Source of the DNA: Numida meleagris
Taxonomy: Eukaryota > Chordata > Aves > Galliformes > Numididae
DNA length: 64,000 nucleotides
NCBI RefSeq assembly: GCF_002078875.1
Contig: NC_034415.1
Span: 25,383,413 to 25,447,412, forward strand
Direction of reading: 5' to 3'
Part shown: positions 34,701-49,700 of the stretch, piece by piece
Layout: each line of letters starts with the position of its first letter
How positions within the stretch are numbered: position 1 is the first letter of the stretch
Translations under genes and position numbers: made by a program
The notes under the pieces: generated by a model
The model's input: the letters and a program-made list of their open reading frames with translations, nothing else
Databases searched by the model: none
What the model was told of the DNA's origin: nothing

Positions 34701-37700
34701 AGTCACGCAAAGTAGATAAAACAGACTCAGCTCCAACACTACTGAGAACTAGTATGACATACAAAGCTACAGTAAATCAATCTTCAATTCTACTTACATT
34801 GATCATACACTTTAGGTCTATACTCTCCACCAAAACATTCATATTCCAGGGTTTCATCAGTTAACTCAAATTCTTCAACAACAGTGTCATTAAATTTATA
34901 CCACTTCCCCTTTCCACATCCCCTGTAGTCAAAACAGAAACCATGTTATTTGATTGTCCAACCAAAAACAACAACAGAAACAATCATCCAGGAATACCAT
35001 AGAAAGGAAGACCCTTAACTCACATTTGCTTTTACATGAAATAGACAATCTAGCTCAGTGACATAACTTGATTAAAAAAATTAAGCTTGATTAAAAACAT
35101 TAGAGAAGAATATCATCTGCAACTATGTGTCACAAAAAGCACTCAGATTGGAACACAAGATACCTAAGAATTCACGAGACTTTGACAATGCTGACAGCAG
35201 TACTGGGTGTTAAGAAAGAAATGGTGCTTCCAACAGAGCTCTGAATGGCTCACTACACCTTCCTAAAACAAGTAGTCTTCACTCTGCCCAAAGTCACTAA
35301 GCGAGTCTTCTTGGATGTTACCTTCTGTCCTTTATAAAGGAGTAGTAATGTCCTGCATGAGCCTGGCCACTGTGAACAATCACACCAACAAGCTCATAGT
35401 TCTCTGTAGGTGCAACTTTCTTCCTTGGGGACCCTCCGCCTCCTTGATCCATGTTTCTATTGTTGTCCCCCACTTCTGAGGATGAGTCCTGGCGAGCCAT
35501 CCCTGACACAGTGTAAGGCTCCATGTTCAGCATCCAGGGGAACTGTTTGAAGGGATATTTTAGATTAAACAAGATTATGCCATGCACTTGCTTAACGTAG
35601 TTTTATGAGTTATATTAATACTTCCCACACTGTAAATGCTAAAGGAAAGCATGGTGTTACAACTTTTGGTTCTTATGACAGAGAAGTTATATAAAATGCC
35701 TTTACAGAGGCTTTTGCTCTTGCTTTCTGAAAGGAGTCTAAGAATGCTGCAGGTAAGGACAGCTCAAAGGAAAAACACTTATTTTCTTTAGTGTGATCAT
35801 ATTGTACCATATGTTCAAAAGCTCAGTATCAAAACGTGAGGGAAAGAAGGTAGAATGAAAAGGAAGCGCTGAGTGTTTCCGCTGTTCATCAAGCATAGAG
35901 AACGGGGAGGAGTGGGAACAGGAAGCATAGTGGAAAGTATTCTTACCCTTATTTGTTCATCATATTTAATAGAACGTCCGCTCTCCCAGTCAAAGCCAAA
36001 TCTCATCAGGTGTATCACCAAAAGGTTCGGTAAGACCTTAATGCATGTGCGCTTCACTGTAGTTCTCTTAAAAAAGGAGAAAAAAAGTATTGCCTCTGTC
36101 TATAAACCTCAAACATACTCTAGTATTTTTCCGTAGATGTTTGATTTCAGCCACCTTGAACTGATGTACAATAGAGCTACAGGAGATAGGATAACTCTAA
36201 CGCCAAGAGACGGGGTACTGTTACAGTTACTACAGAGCTTGTGCAGTGGACTGGTATATTACAAAACATTCTACCGTTCTGCCATCTCTTTAACTGTTCA
36301 GTTCACAATACAAGTTACAGGAAATGCAGAATGCCACCCTGCATGTGTTTATGGATTTAACTTTTTGATTATGAAAGAGTAAGCAAAATTTAAGTATGGC
36401 TTCATATGAGCATGTAATGCTTACGAAAAAAACAAGCCACAGTTGAATATTCTTTCACAGACATTAAGAACAATACCTTTTCTTTGCATTTTTCACAATA
36501 GTATGCATTACTTCCTTCCAGAACTTCTCCCCTAACAAATTGATCCAATGATATTTCCAAACTTTGACACGAAGTCACACCTAAGTTAAGAGCCATGAAG
36601 GCTTCCTCTCGCTCATATCTAAATTCAAGAAGAAAAATGGTAAAGACATTGATAGAGTAGAACCTATTCAGCTTGCATTAACAAGACACGTGCTTATGAA
36701 ATATTACGTTTGATGATAACAATCAACAGCTATGATATTTACAGTCAAAGGCATATTATCCCATGTAGGTTAAAATAGCACAAAAAGGTATTGTAACAGT
36801 TATGGCAGCTGATATCTAACACACTAAATTTAACATTACCTGTGAGGGCAGTCCTTGCAGATCTTCTGATCAGAAAAGATACCTTGAAAAGTATTCTTAA
36901 ATATTTGGTCTCTTCCTATTTTCTGTGGGAAATGTAAAGTTAAATATCAGCTGTGTATATTGGCAGAGTGAAAGACCAAGTATACAACATGAATTTTAAA
37001 CTCCTGAATATTACTTAGACTGTAAAATAATTCCAGTGGTTCAGTCTTTTCCAAGAAAAAAAAAAGAAAAAGAGAGAAAAGGTATCAAAAAGATGCATGT
37101 ACACAAGGAAAGAAATCCCCGAAGTTTTTACCTTGAGGTACTCATCCATTTGATCTATAAGACTGGTAAAGAACTCATAAGCATCTTGTTGCTCTCGAAC
37201 ATAAAGTTCCTTATTCCACATCTTGAAGATCTACACAAAGTATATACATATTTAAAGTAGTTGTTCCATACAAATATCACTAAAGACTTTTTTTTTAAAA
37301 TTCATGTTATATTTACACATTCTGAATTTTTGAGGTAAAGCTTTATCCCTATAATTTCTGCAATGAGAAAACAGTGAATAAATGATTTCTTGCTAAGTAG
37401 GAGAGCAAAAGGAAATAATACCTTCCAAAAGTTCTCAGGTACATAATACTGTAGCTTGCTTTCCATCAAGTGACCAAAAAGAGACTGAACTTGATAGAAC
37501 ACATTGTCATCTGGATTGTCTGTATCATCATCAATGGAAAGCAAGGCCTAGGAAGAAACAAATACAGTAATGTTGATAAGAACTAATATAATAAGGTTAA
37601 GCTTTGACAACAGACTGCCTGACAACATTTATTTGAAAGTGTATATATTTTCAGTATATATATAGTACTATTTATACACACACACGTTTTTGCTTTTATT

Positions 37701-40700
37701 TTTTTAAAACAATTCCTGTTTACAAACGGTACTAAAATGAACTTGCAGCTCAGACAATGATAATTCTGAGAAGACGACCTCAATGATGTTGAACCAATTA
37801 CCTCTGGGAGACCTGGCTGCATGTACAGCTGCTGGAAGACAGCATTCATATAACAAGTAGCACCACCATTCTTCAGTCCCACAAATCCTGAAATGGAGCG
37901 ACTATCCACTGGTGGAAGATACTAGAATGAGAAACATTTTTTGTCCCAGTAAGTTACGGAATGCATGAGACTCCAAAAAAAACCACATTACAGCTTTTAT
38001 AATCACCCTAACATGAGCTGTTAAAAGCAATTTCATGGAAAACCAGGAATATCAATTCTGAAACACCACATGAGCTGTATTTGTTCATTTATATATTTTG
38101 CAGAAAGCTTAAGGAACTGCCTAAAACATCTATAAATCAGTAATTAGGCAATGCTTTTTCCTTATCCAGATAACTGACAAAGACTCATTAAAGTATTTGC
38201 TTCTGAGGAAAACCAAATGGGTCTTCATTTACTTGCCTGCTTTCTTGTAATTTTAAATTGAAGACCATGGAAATTGAATGAATGAAGCAGTTAACCAAAC
38301 CACAGTACTCCAAAGCATAGCCTACTACAACAGAACACAAATGAAGAAAAGGCTACTTGCTTACATCAAACTCCTTGGTAAGAGCAGGGTCACACTGATG
38401 ATGCATAGAAAGCAGCTCTTTTGTAATAAGCTGAAGATTGGAAGGTGAGCTATCAGCCAGCATTACTAACACTTCATAGGCAGCTAGTCGGCTATCTGCT
38501 GTACTGCACCTAAAAAGGAAACCACAATTGAGGTTTATTTTGTAGATGACTCAATTATTTCTAATTCTAGAAAGCCACATTACTTGGAACAAGTGGCAAC
38601 TGCTCAGAAGAACTAGTTTAAATGCTAAAAAAACCATGGGATACTGTAGAGTGGCATTTTTTCTTTCTTAGGGAGGCAGGAAGGAAAGTAATCAGTTGAT
38701 ATATTCTGAGCTATTACGAGCTATTTCAGGTACAGAGAGATTTGCTAGCATTAGCTTTTTATAAAAAGCAGTTATTCTAAAGGAAAAAAAGAGTTAAAGG
38801 AATTTTTGAAATACTCATTTAAAAGGGGCTTGTAAAGTTTCCTGCTTGTGCTCCAACTTAACCAAATTCCCAAGTGAAGATGAACAAAAGAAGTGCTCTT
38901 TGGCCTCAAGAAATCAGCACTCAGTTGTGCTTGCAGCTCTTCATTGATTTAACAAGCAAAGCACAGCCTTTGGAAGTACAGAACAGCAAAGATTTTAGGA
39001 AATACAAAAGAACATACAAAATTCTTCAAAAAGAACTTACAAAGACACTATTTAGACACTGATATAGGAAATGTATAAATTGGAAAGTTATGCTCTGTAG
39101 AAATGCTCTAACATTCTTGTACTTGTAGCCCCAGCGTGGCTGACATTTGCTTTCAGGAGCACCACTTGGACAAAACCCAACATTAATGAAAAAGCAATTT
39201 TTACTTTGGATGAAAGTCTTGCTGACTGATTGCAGCACTGCCTGCTGGAGAATGGCTATTCAGAATAATCCTGGATGCTCGGAAGAGGAAGTCATCCAAC
39301 AATGGCTTAATCAAAGATGAACCTGTAACACAGAAAGCCATACCTACCGTTACACGCATTACTGCAAATGTCAAAAGGTTCTTCATAACAGTAAGATCAC
39401 TTAACATCATCGTATCAACAAAACTGCATCCAAATGGTTTACCAGAAGTCACAAGCACAATAAAGATACAGACAACACTAATTCTCCTTCAGCTCTGTCA
39501 CTTCCACTGATGTATTGTAATATCTTCACAGGACTTAGAAAATGTTTTCATCAGTAGCAAGTACATTTTTCAGTGCTGTGCAAAATTCACACTAGTCTAG
39601 TAACCTTTAGAATAAAAAGGAATACTTACCAACCATTTCCTTCTCTGCCCCACAAAGTGAAAGGAGAGTCTTGATGAGCCTCAAGTGTCCTGCTAATAAG
39701 ATGTTATCAGCTTCACTGGTCTCACACTCAGCTGTGCGGTTGGGTTCGAAATTTTCTAGCCAGGTAATCTCATCTTCTAACATGGCAGCCGGGCTTATCT
39801 TTAGCTGTTCCATTTCTGATGCTACAAGATAGAAGAAGCCCCCGGCCCAAGTTTGTAGTATTTAAATACAAAGAACTTCTAACAGTTTGGTAATTAATGT
39901 ATGTTTTGACAATGCCACATGTCACTTTAATAGGAGGCACTACACTAAGCAGTTTATAGGAAAGATCACAGGACTGGAGCCTACTGTCACCAGTACACAT
40001 TCTGCATTACTTTAGAGAAAAAGATAGCATACAGAAACTTAGAAGATGGACGCTTATGTGAGCAGAAACAGCATCTAGTCATGTGTAAGACAATCCAACA
40101 TGCACACCATCATGATCAGCAGTTTCAAACACGGACAGGTAACTTCACACACAAACTCCTACCTAGGTACCATAAAAACAAGCAGACAAGGAGTTAAGAT
40201 GCCTTGCAGTTAAATGCCAAGAATGGTCCATGTCAGGCATTAACAACACAGAATGACCAGCACGCTGGCAAGTCACACCAAGTTAACAGTGAAACAACCT
40301 CCTCATGAAGTCTACATTCTACATCTTGTCTACAGAAGGAGGGGACATTTGGAAGTTGCAAGCAGAATGACTTGCACGTTTGTGCAGTAATCTACGCATA
40401 CTTACATGTGAGGTCATCCAATAACTGACATCTCAGGTCAAAATATTCTGTACACTGGGACAAAAGTCTACACAAGGTACAAATAGAAGAAATGTTTTAA
40501 AATTCAAATTAGAAACTTTTTTCTAAGTAGTTAACTTTAAGGCCTGCATGCTCTGTCCATCCAACCCAGAATACTGTAGCTATTTAGGTACACTTCTTTT
40601 CATGCACACTACAGCTTTAACAAATTCCTTCCGGACTTTTTGAACATTTAATCTTGCTTTCATCCCTCACTTCACAACATATCAAATAACATCAAATTTT

Positions 40701-43700
40701 AGTTTCTCAGTTACTCCTTCACTCAGATTCCTCTAGAAATTAGTGTTCAAAGTCAATGTTAAATTCAACGTTATTTGTCCAGTCAGAGACAAGTCAACAC
40801 GACTGACACTTGCAGTCTTTACAGCTGTAATGAGTAACATAAGCAACAAGGAAACAGGTGAGATCCTGGCTGGAGCATTCTGGTTCAATTTATGTTCTGG
40901 ATCTATGAAATACTATCAAATAAATTCAATGTTTCCGTCACACATCCCATTGCCTGTAGAACTCAAGTCTGGTTTTGACTACCATGAGAACATCCTAGGA
41001 AGAGCAGGCCTACTTAGCAATTAGAACCTCCTAGAAGTCAAATAAGCCAGACTTTAAAAGTTCACAGAGGAAGAGTTGTACCTTATAAATTGGAGGAAAA
41101 TAAAGCTGAATTTTCCTATTTCCCAGGCTTTCTGGGGCATGACAGGCATGCCTACTTTTCACAGAATTACAAAAAGAAAGTTCGAATCAGTTACGCCTTA
41201 GAGCTTCCACAGCACTACTAATGTAGAAATATGGTAAGTTTCCTTTCTCAGTCAACATGCATTTGACTCACCTCTGGTTAATTCCTCTCATGATGCTGGT
41301 TGGTGACCAAAGAGGCAGCTGGGCACCAAGGATAACACTCAGGAGAAACTGGTTTGGCTTTTGTACATCTGGATGAGTTGATGTGTCAGTTTGACTAAGG
41401 GTGTACAACTGGTCACAAGCAACACGACGAATCTGAAACAGTACTGTTGTTAAGCACTACACCTTACTCAAAGATTGCCAAAAACACATACTTTTGTTTG
41501 GTTACAAATCTAACAAAAAAAAACAGACTTTAAAAATCTTGCAGTAACTAGAGCATGAGCTCCACACCCCCAGCCAGGGCTTCTGTTTATAGGATCTCAG
41601 CAATCCACCTTCATCCCCCTGCTTAAAGCTCTGATGCCTTATTAAACACAAACTGTCTACTAAGATAAGGGGTAAAAGATGCAATAACTTCATACTAAAA
41701 TACATGGGATGCAATGAAAGGAAATAAGCACAGCTTGAAAAAAAAAACCTCTGAATTTTGGAATACCCAGAATAATCTCAAATCAGAAAAAATATGTTTT
41801 AGGAGGGTTTGGACATTTTGAAGAATTTTTCAAAAGCTCAGAGGAATGCATTAGATGTTACCCAGTCTTTTAAGATGCAGGTTACCTGTAACTTCCCCTT
41901 GCTGAGAAGATAAAAGTACTAGTATTACAGAATCTAACCCAAATGAGACTGTTTTCATTACATTGCTCAAAGCACAGCCTCATGCCTCAAGGATGAAACA
42001 AATCTGAAGAATGTTGTACTTCAGCATTTGCTGTCAACACAGTACAAAATACTGGAATCACTAACAATTACAGACAGTTATTTATTCATATGCAAAAAGT
42101 GCTCAAATAGTTGGAATATAATTTTATCTCTAGACCACATTAAATGAACAAATTATACACATTTCACTGAAACATTTAAGAAGTCTTCAGAGAAGGATGC
42201 TCACCTCAGCACTTGGTGATCCAAGCAGTATGTCAATGATGAAATCAGCAACACAAGGCAAATTGTAAAAAGATCCTGGAACAGAACAATACCAGGCCAT
42301 TTTTTTCTAAAATAATCATTTAAAATCAGTTAGTTACAGTCTTATGTTAAGATATCACAGGACCAAGAGTACCTCCCCTCCTGCACCAGCAAAAAGCAGT
42401 AACAGGTACTTGTATGTTCTTCATTTCCTTCCCTTACCATAGAGTGGCACTACCTCATAACATCATTTTCCTTCTCCTCCCATCACCGGGGTTTACAGTT
42501 CTTGTACACAAAGGTTCAAGTATTAAACATTAGCTATGCAAACAGCAGCATGTGCAGAATTCCCTACTTCAAGGCCAGCACAAATGTTTATATACTGGCA
42601 CTATATTAACTTTCCCAATGAATTTCACTAAGGCACAGCATCACATGCCTTGTTTCATGCCACCTGCTGTTTAGTCTTGTGGAAAACAAAAACAAAGAAA
42701 ACCAATACCAAAAAACACAATTGCTTTTTAAAAATGAAACTGTGTATTTCTCACTTGGGTTGTCTCAGCAAGTTTTTCCATGATTTACTGCCTTCAAATG
42801 CTTTCACCCACCTTACTTACATTCCAAAGAGTGAGTAATCCAATTTTATTTCATACCTAGCTGCTGACTGCGTAGCTGAAGGCAGGTTACTAACAGAGAC
42901 AAGGCTTCTCCAGCAATCAGAGCATCTTTGGTAGATACGGACTGCTGTCTCACGCAGATACCAGCATGCAGCGCAGTTGGCTCTCCTTCACTTCCTGAGC
43001 TGCAATTACTTCCTGCATTGAGAAATGGAGGAACACTATAATCCATTGCGTTTTTCAGATATTTTCAGCTTTTGGTCAGTTCTCTGCAACTTAAAAAATC
43101 TTCTCTAAATACCACATGAACATACAGCATTTTTCTCAGATTTCTGTAATTGAATGAATTCAGCATCAAGTTTCTCAAATGTTCTATTACGAGTAAACCA
43201 ATGACTTTCTGCAGTAAGATGGTTTAGAGGCACAGCAACCTACCTGAGCTGCTGAGTCTGTTTCGAATCCCTGCAGGAAACAAAGTATTGTTTTCTTTTA
43301 TTGGCTGACTACTTCCTACAAGGTCCAGTCGTCCTGCAGCAGCAGCCCAAGAGAGTCGCATGAAGCAAGCTACGGTGGAAGTGAAATCATTCACCTCCAT
43401 AGTCTGAAGGAACAAGAAACAGCAGTTACTTCTGTGATGTTCAACAGCCTTTGTTAATCACTTGGATAACAGCAACGTATCTTCTGGATCAGGTCAAACA
43501 CCCATTTGGTTTTCTTTTCCTCACCTCTAAATAGGCTCAAAGATGCTGGTATCTTTTTTATTCCAGAGAATAGGAGATTACTATTGCCCCTTGTACAGGG
43601 AGTAATTTGTTTTTAAATTCTCCACTTTACATACCCTTTACCCTATCTGCAATTAGCCATTTTACTTTCATTCATATCAATCAAATTGGAAAGCACTGGC

Positions 43701-46700
43701 TAAGAACCTAGGATGGTATAATCACTACAGTAACTATGAAGTTTCTTTCAACTGGACATGACTTTCAAATGGTTTGAGAGCTCTCCTTCGCAGGTCAGAA
43801 TGTTTCAGTAAATAATCAGTCTCAGATAAATTACACTGATGTTCTTATAGAGGGAAAAACTGCTATTTTTTGAAAAGATAAAAGTTTCCCCTTTTACCCC
43901 CAGTCAAATAAGCAATTTTTTATTGAGCTATTTATCACACAAAACCATAAACTACAAGTTCAAGCAAGAACCCTCTCCTTTCTATTCCCTCAAAATTAAC
44001 AAGAATAAGGTCTTAAGAGCTGAGAAGCATGACTGAAAATAAATCACAAGTAAGATTTCTCTGTGTCTCTATTTCTGGCAGACAGCTTTGGAGTACTGCT
44101 TCCCTTTGTATTATAAAAAAATTCCAAAGACTAAGTAAAATGCTGAAATTCAGATGAAGGTTAGGATCAGAGACTGATGGTATGGATTTTCTGAGGCTTT
44201 TAAATGGAGGCTGGCAAGGAATCAGTATAGAAGGTAGACTTTTGACTAAAAATCCCGAAGTTATACGGCTGTCACTGAAGAGCCCACAGCTATACCACCA
44301 TAATTTATCAAAGACTTCCTTACTTGTATGGCAACTCTTGCTGCTGGTATGATTTCTTCTACCCTAATGGAGGATCTATCAGACACAGAGAGCTGTCGGT
44401 AGGATGACTTCTCAGGTGTTCCACAAATGGACATCTGCCTACTTGCTTGTCGGCTGACATTACGGAAGGGACGTGAGGACAACGCTTCTACTCCATCTTT
44501 AATAAAATCTTCATCCAGTAAGGTAGGCATTGTTTGGCCAACAAGCAAGAACCTACATTCACAGAACAGAAACATCAAGTTCATTTTTCAGTGCTTATAG
44601 CAAATGAGTGAAAAAGAACTCGAAGTATCAGTCAATCTTAAATATGGCAAACCACTCTCCAAAAGCCAAGAAAGCAGCACTCTCTCTAATGAGAAGAAAT
44701 TACATACCTTGCAAGTTGCAGGCAGATGGAATAGACCCCCTGTCTGGTTTCATAGTCTACTTCTGATGGGATGGAATCTCTCTGCATCACATTCACCACC
44801 AAACTTAAAAAGAAATCAATAACACAGGTTCTGTTTTAAAGTATTTTACATTAGGAGAGAGCTGCAATTAATTTATCTCCATCCTTCCCTCCTCCTATTC
44901 AGTCAGCTGAATGCCAATTAAAACTGCCACTCGGGCACCTTTGGAGACTAACATCCCCATTTTCCCCTCCTGCATTTACAGATTGGAGATTTCTGTTCCT
45001 GATAGTAAATACTCCAGGATCTATAGGGGTCGGGTGCAAAAATGACTTAAGAACAATATATACTTGATAAATCTGATACAATTACAAGTCATAATGCCAG
45101 GTCTTCCAAACAACTCACATTATATCTTAATCCATGTGAAAGGTCTGCATTTTGAAGATGGTCAAATTTAATTTAGTTCTCAATGCACAATCTATGCTCC
45201 GACTGCTAAAAACTGTCCACTGGTGTCTATGAAGGACACAGTGTGTGTAAAGTACACATTTGCAAATTTGAACTGAAATAGTTAAATGCTAACTATCCAA
45301 ACATCTACTACTTCAGTATAAGCTACAATTTACAAGCTTTTTTAGGGTTTAGGCTTCAAGGGTTTAACAACATACACTCCATTACATTACAATGATAGCT
45401 ACAGCTATCTTTCCAAATGCTCACTAATGAGAGAATAGCTTTGGATGGACTTTTCCTCTGGAAAAGAAGTTCAAAGCTTTACTATTGTGGTGCATCACGG
45501 AAAGCAGAACCACACAAATGCTATCTAAATGAAGTGTTGCAAATGGAGTCAAGATTTTGAAATCTAACCTCAAACCTCCTGCTCTGAGAAAATTTTCACA
45601 GAAGGACTTGGCACAGTTTCTCGCCATTTCATCATCTGCAGTTGGCATCAGCTTGGAGCTCAGTACCTAAAATAAAGTATCCACACAGAAGTCTTAGTAT
45701 ACTTTTGATCTTCACAGCAAAATAAAAGTAGAAAGAATTTCTACAAAAAAAAATGAAGAAATTAACAATACAGCTACATGAAACTCTAGTTTGCAAAGAG
45801 AAATAGGACTAAAAATATCCAGGACAACAATGTCTATTATAGACATTTATTCTGTACCAAAGGGCATTTTTCCTCACTGCTGTTTACTGACTAAAAGGAT
45901 GAGGTACGTACTCTAGCATGTGAAATGTGTCTTCAGGCTCAGAAGTAGCCCATTAAGAGTGCAAATCCTTCTCCTTTTTAGATTTTCAGCATCCCATAAA
46001 ACATCCTACGGATGGCTTACTTATTATCTCACATCTCCTGAAACATAACTGTATTATAATTCATTTTTTTTTAAATAATCCAGGTAATTCTACAGTCTAC
46101 CAGCACTAAACCTTACAAAATGTCATTACACTCAGAAATACAGTCACAAGGAATTCTGCAATCTCTGTGGGTCAGGCTTCATGCCCATTTATAGTCCATT
46201 TCACTTTATTTTTTACTAAAATAAATAAAATACAGATGTTATTTACTTTCTTGAGAAGAGTCTTTGATATGTACAGTCAACAATGCTCCACACAGAAAAA
46301 CATGATATATCCTTTCCATGCTCACTGGACAGAAGCGTTGTTTACAGAGTTCCAGGTATGAAATTTTATTACAACACTGCATAATACAACCTTGAATTTC
46401 TTTAATACTTTCACCTCTTTCACATGTTCTAAAATCTGCGGTGCACATTTTCCAGACTGGTTACAAAATTTTGACAGATAAACAGCTAGGGGGAGTAAGA
46501 CATCATGCCACCTTTTTCTGACAGAACTCAGCTTCTAGTTGGCTTGATTGGATTTGAGGCATAAGTCCACTCATAAAAATCTACACATCTAATCCAATTT
46601 ACTACTACTTATTCCTTGCCAGAAACCCAAGCAATTTATTACTTGCTTTCGTTATTTAATCTGGTGTAAAAGAAGCAGATAGCCACATTGTCATACTGTA

Positions 46701-49700
46701 TTATAACCCAGAGTTCAACAAGGCATTGCTATGATATGTTAAGACATTTGCTTTCGGTCGTAAAACTTGTCAGCATATTTCAGAGATACTATTATCTTTC
46801 ATTCCAGCTGGACAGAAAAAGGGGAAATCCTACCACTGGACAGGGATATCAGAGTGTGGGAAGGTGATGAGTGAACGATAAGACTACAGAAACACAAAGG
46901 AAAGCAATTACAAAAAAAATCCTACAACCATCTTAGAATACACTGAGAATGGCAGAATAGTAACTTATTTACTGTATCCAAAGCTGCTGGCAACCAGCCC
47001 TGCAACTTCATGTTGTTCAGACAGTATTTGAAACGAGTCCTTATGAAGTGTGCAACCTGCAAGCAGAACTAGGAGCTGTCCAGTTTCCCAGAGAGTGCTT
47101 CCATGTGTTTTAACACCACAACCACCACTGAACTCTCTTACATTCCTTGAAATGCATGCACTGAGCACTTAGGAAGAACCTTTTTCCAATGTCCCATCCA
47201 ATGTTTTGAGCTCTGAATACAGAACTCAGAATACTTAGGGTTAAAAAATTATATGCATTCTGCTCACTTCACACGCACACCTAGAACAGGTCAGAAGCTC
47301 CTGGGTAAAAGCTCTGTGCATTTGGATAGTGAAAATTCTTCATAGCCAAATGCTTCTCAAGAAATATTCCTCCTTAGCCTCTACAGACAGAATACTTAGG
47401 TAGACTTACGTACAAGTTAACTTTTTTTTGCCAGTTCCCTCTGAATCGCTAGTACTGCTCTCCCTGAAAATAATTCAACTTTCAAATGAGTTTGAGTAGA
47501 AACAATCAAACTAAATAACAGCTCCCATTCATTTTTAGAAGTTCCAACATTTTTATATGGTAAGAAAATCCATATTCAGTTTCTGACAATTCAGGCAGGG
47601 AGTTGTACCTAAACAGTAAGGAATTCTATATTCCTTTGCTTCTCTTCACATAAATTAGAATATTCCTTCTACCTTGCAAATCACAACAAGAGGAGCCTGG
47701 CTTCACAGTAAAGTCTCCTCTGAATGGGAACTGTTTTACTTCCTCTGTTGGGAATTTATCTCATACAGAAAAGCAGACTGTGACATGACGTTTTCATTTT
47801 TACATAAAGCCTTTGTCATGGTGGCCTTGAGGTCTCCTGCCAAAGAAAATTTCAACTAAAGCCTTAGCACTCAGAAACACAATTTAAAGAAGTAAATTTG
47901 TTTTCTTACCTCTAAATTGTAGAGTACTCTGAAGGTAGACATGCCTGGAGCAAAAGATCTGAACAGACTTTCTAGTATTGAACTAGCACTGGGCTGATGT
48001 TGGTGTTTTGAAGACAAGGATGGGGATTTTGAAGACTGAGAACTTGATTCTGACAGCAGTGTTTTCTAGAAGGAATATGCCAGAGGATATATTTTTAGAT
48101 GACTGCATTTTGTTGTACTTGTCAATACATCTTGCATAATCCCTGAAATAACCCTCTTGCCTCTAACTGCTCAAAAATAAGACACAAATCCTTAAGATGA
48201 GTATTGTTCTGCAGTAGTTTCAAACCTGTCACAGCCTGCCATCTTAAACATACTTTAACAAAACTGCTAATAAGACCCATTTTGTTAAGCTCTCCAAGAT
48301 TAGTTACTGTTCAATACATACCTTCCTTCCCAGGGAATCAAGCTGATCAAGTGCCTCCTGAATAGCAGGGTCAGTGGGAATTAAAAGCAGAAGTTTTCTC
48401 ACTCGGAGTGTTATTCTGAAAAGTTACCAGAAATTATTTAAGCAAAAGAAGGCTCAGCCACACTGAGGCCAGGGGTAGGTGCCTATACACAGTAACATAA
48501 GCAGCTATTTGAAATTTGCAACAGAAGCATTTCTTCAATAACTACTTAGCTTGCTTACCTTGGCTCCTCAAGATTGGCAAGCTGGTAAAGCATATCAAAC
48601 ACATTACACACGAGAGCCATGACTACTCCAGGGAGGGATTTCTCCTGAGAATTAAGCAGAAATACAGTTTGTTTTTTTCATCTCAACTCTGTTCTAATAT
48701 AATAGAGCTCTTAATTGAGGCAACCGACCCAAATGCCAACCTGGCTAAGTGAAGTTCCATCTACTTTCTTGATTGAGACAAGAACTGAATTTTGCTATTC
48801 TATCATTTCCCTTTCAGTAAATAATAGTTGACAAAAAATTTGGTTAACATTCACCTACAAAGCAGACTGAACATGCTAGTTGATACTTTTGAGTTTACTT
48901 TCACACTGCAGCTTTTTTTAACAGTGTAAGTCTGGAAATGTCTGCTCTAGCCAAGTATGTAGCCTCGAAATGGCATCAAATGAATCATTTGTTTATAGAT
49001 TTAACAAAAGACCTGTAGAGATAACAAGCACCAACAGGCTACACTAAGTGACAAAACTATTTTTCTGAAGACCAATCCACATGTTTAGGAACACAGTGCA
49101 TTTAAACTCAAGCTGATATGAACAGCTGCTGCCCTAGCTCACTGCACCCATTCCACTATCCCAGCTGTGTACTATGCCCACTGCTGCTCCGCTCCCCACT
49201 CCCTCCAAATTCATGGGAAAGTTTCAGGCTATCATGCTGTACCTGTTCCATTGCATAGGATGAACTAAACACACTGCTGCTGTTGCTGGAACTGGTTGAG
49301 GAATCTGCTGAGCTCCCTGAAGGCGTCCCACTGCCTGATGTTTTCACTGTAAGGACTTGTTCATCAGAGAAGCCCAATTGGTGGAGCAATTTCTGATCTT
49401 TATTTACTGTTAGCTGCAAGAATATATTTGTAATTTAGTTCAAAAAGAGAAATTCTATTTTAGAAAGAATGAGAATTCTAGTTAACATACCAGGCTGTCA
49501 TTGGCAAATATCTGTATATTATCCACAGGAGAATTCAACATCTTTGCTATCTTCCACCTGATGCTCCCTACAGTTTCATTGCTATGAGCCTGTAAAATTA
49601 AAAGACATTGGTTTACTACAACTGCTCAAGCACTAAATCCCAAGAGGAAAAAAAAAAAAAGAAAAATCCTCCTTTAAAATTTTCCTGCTTCCCTGCACAG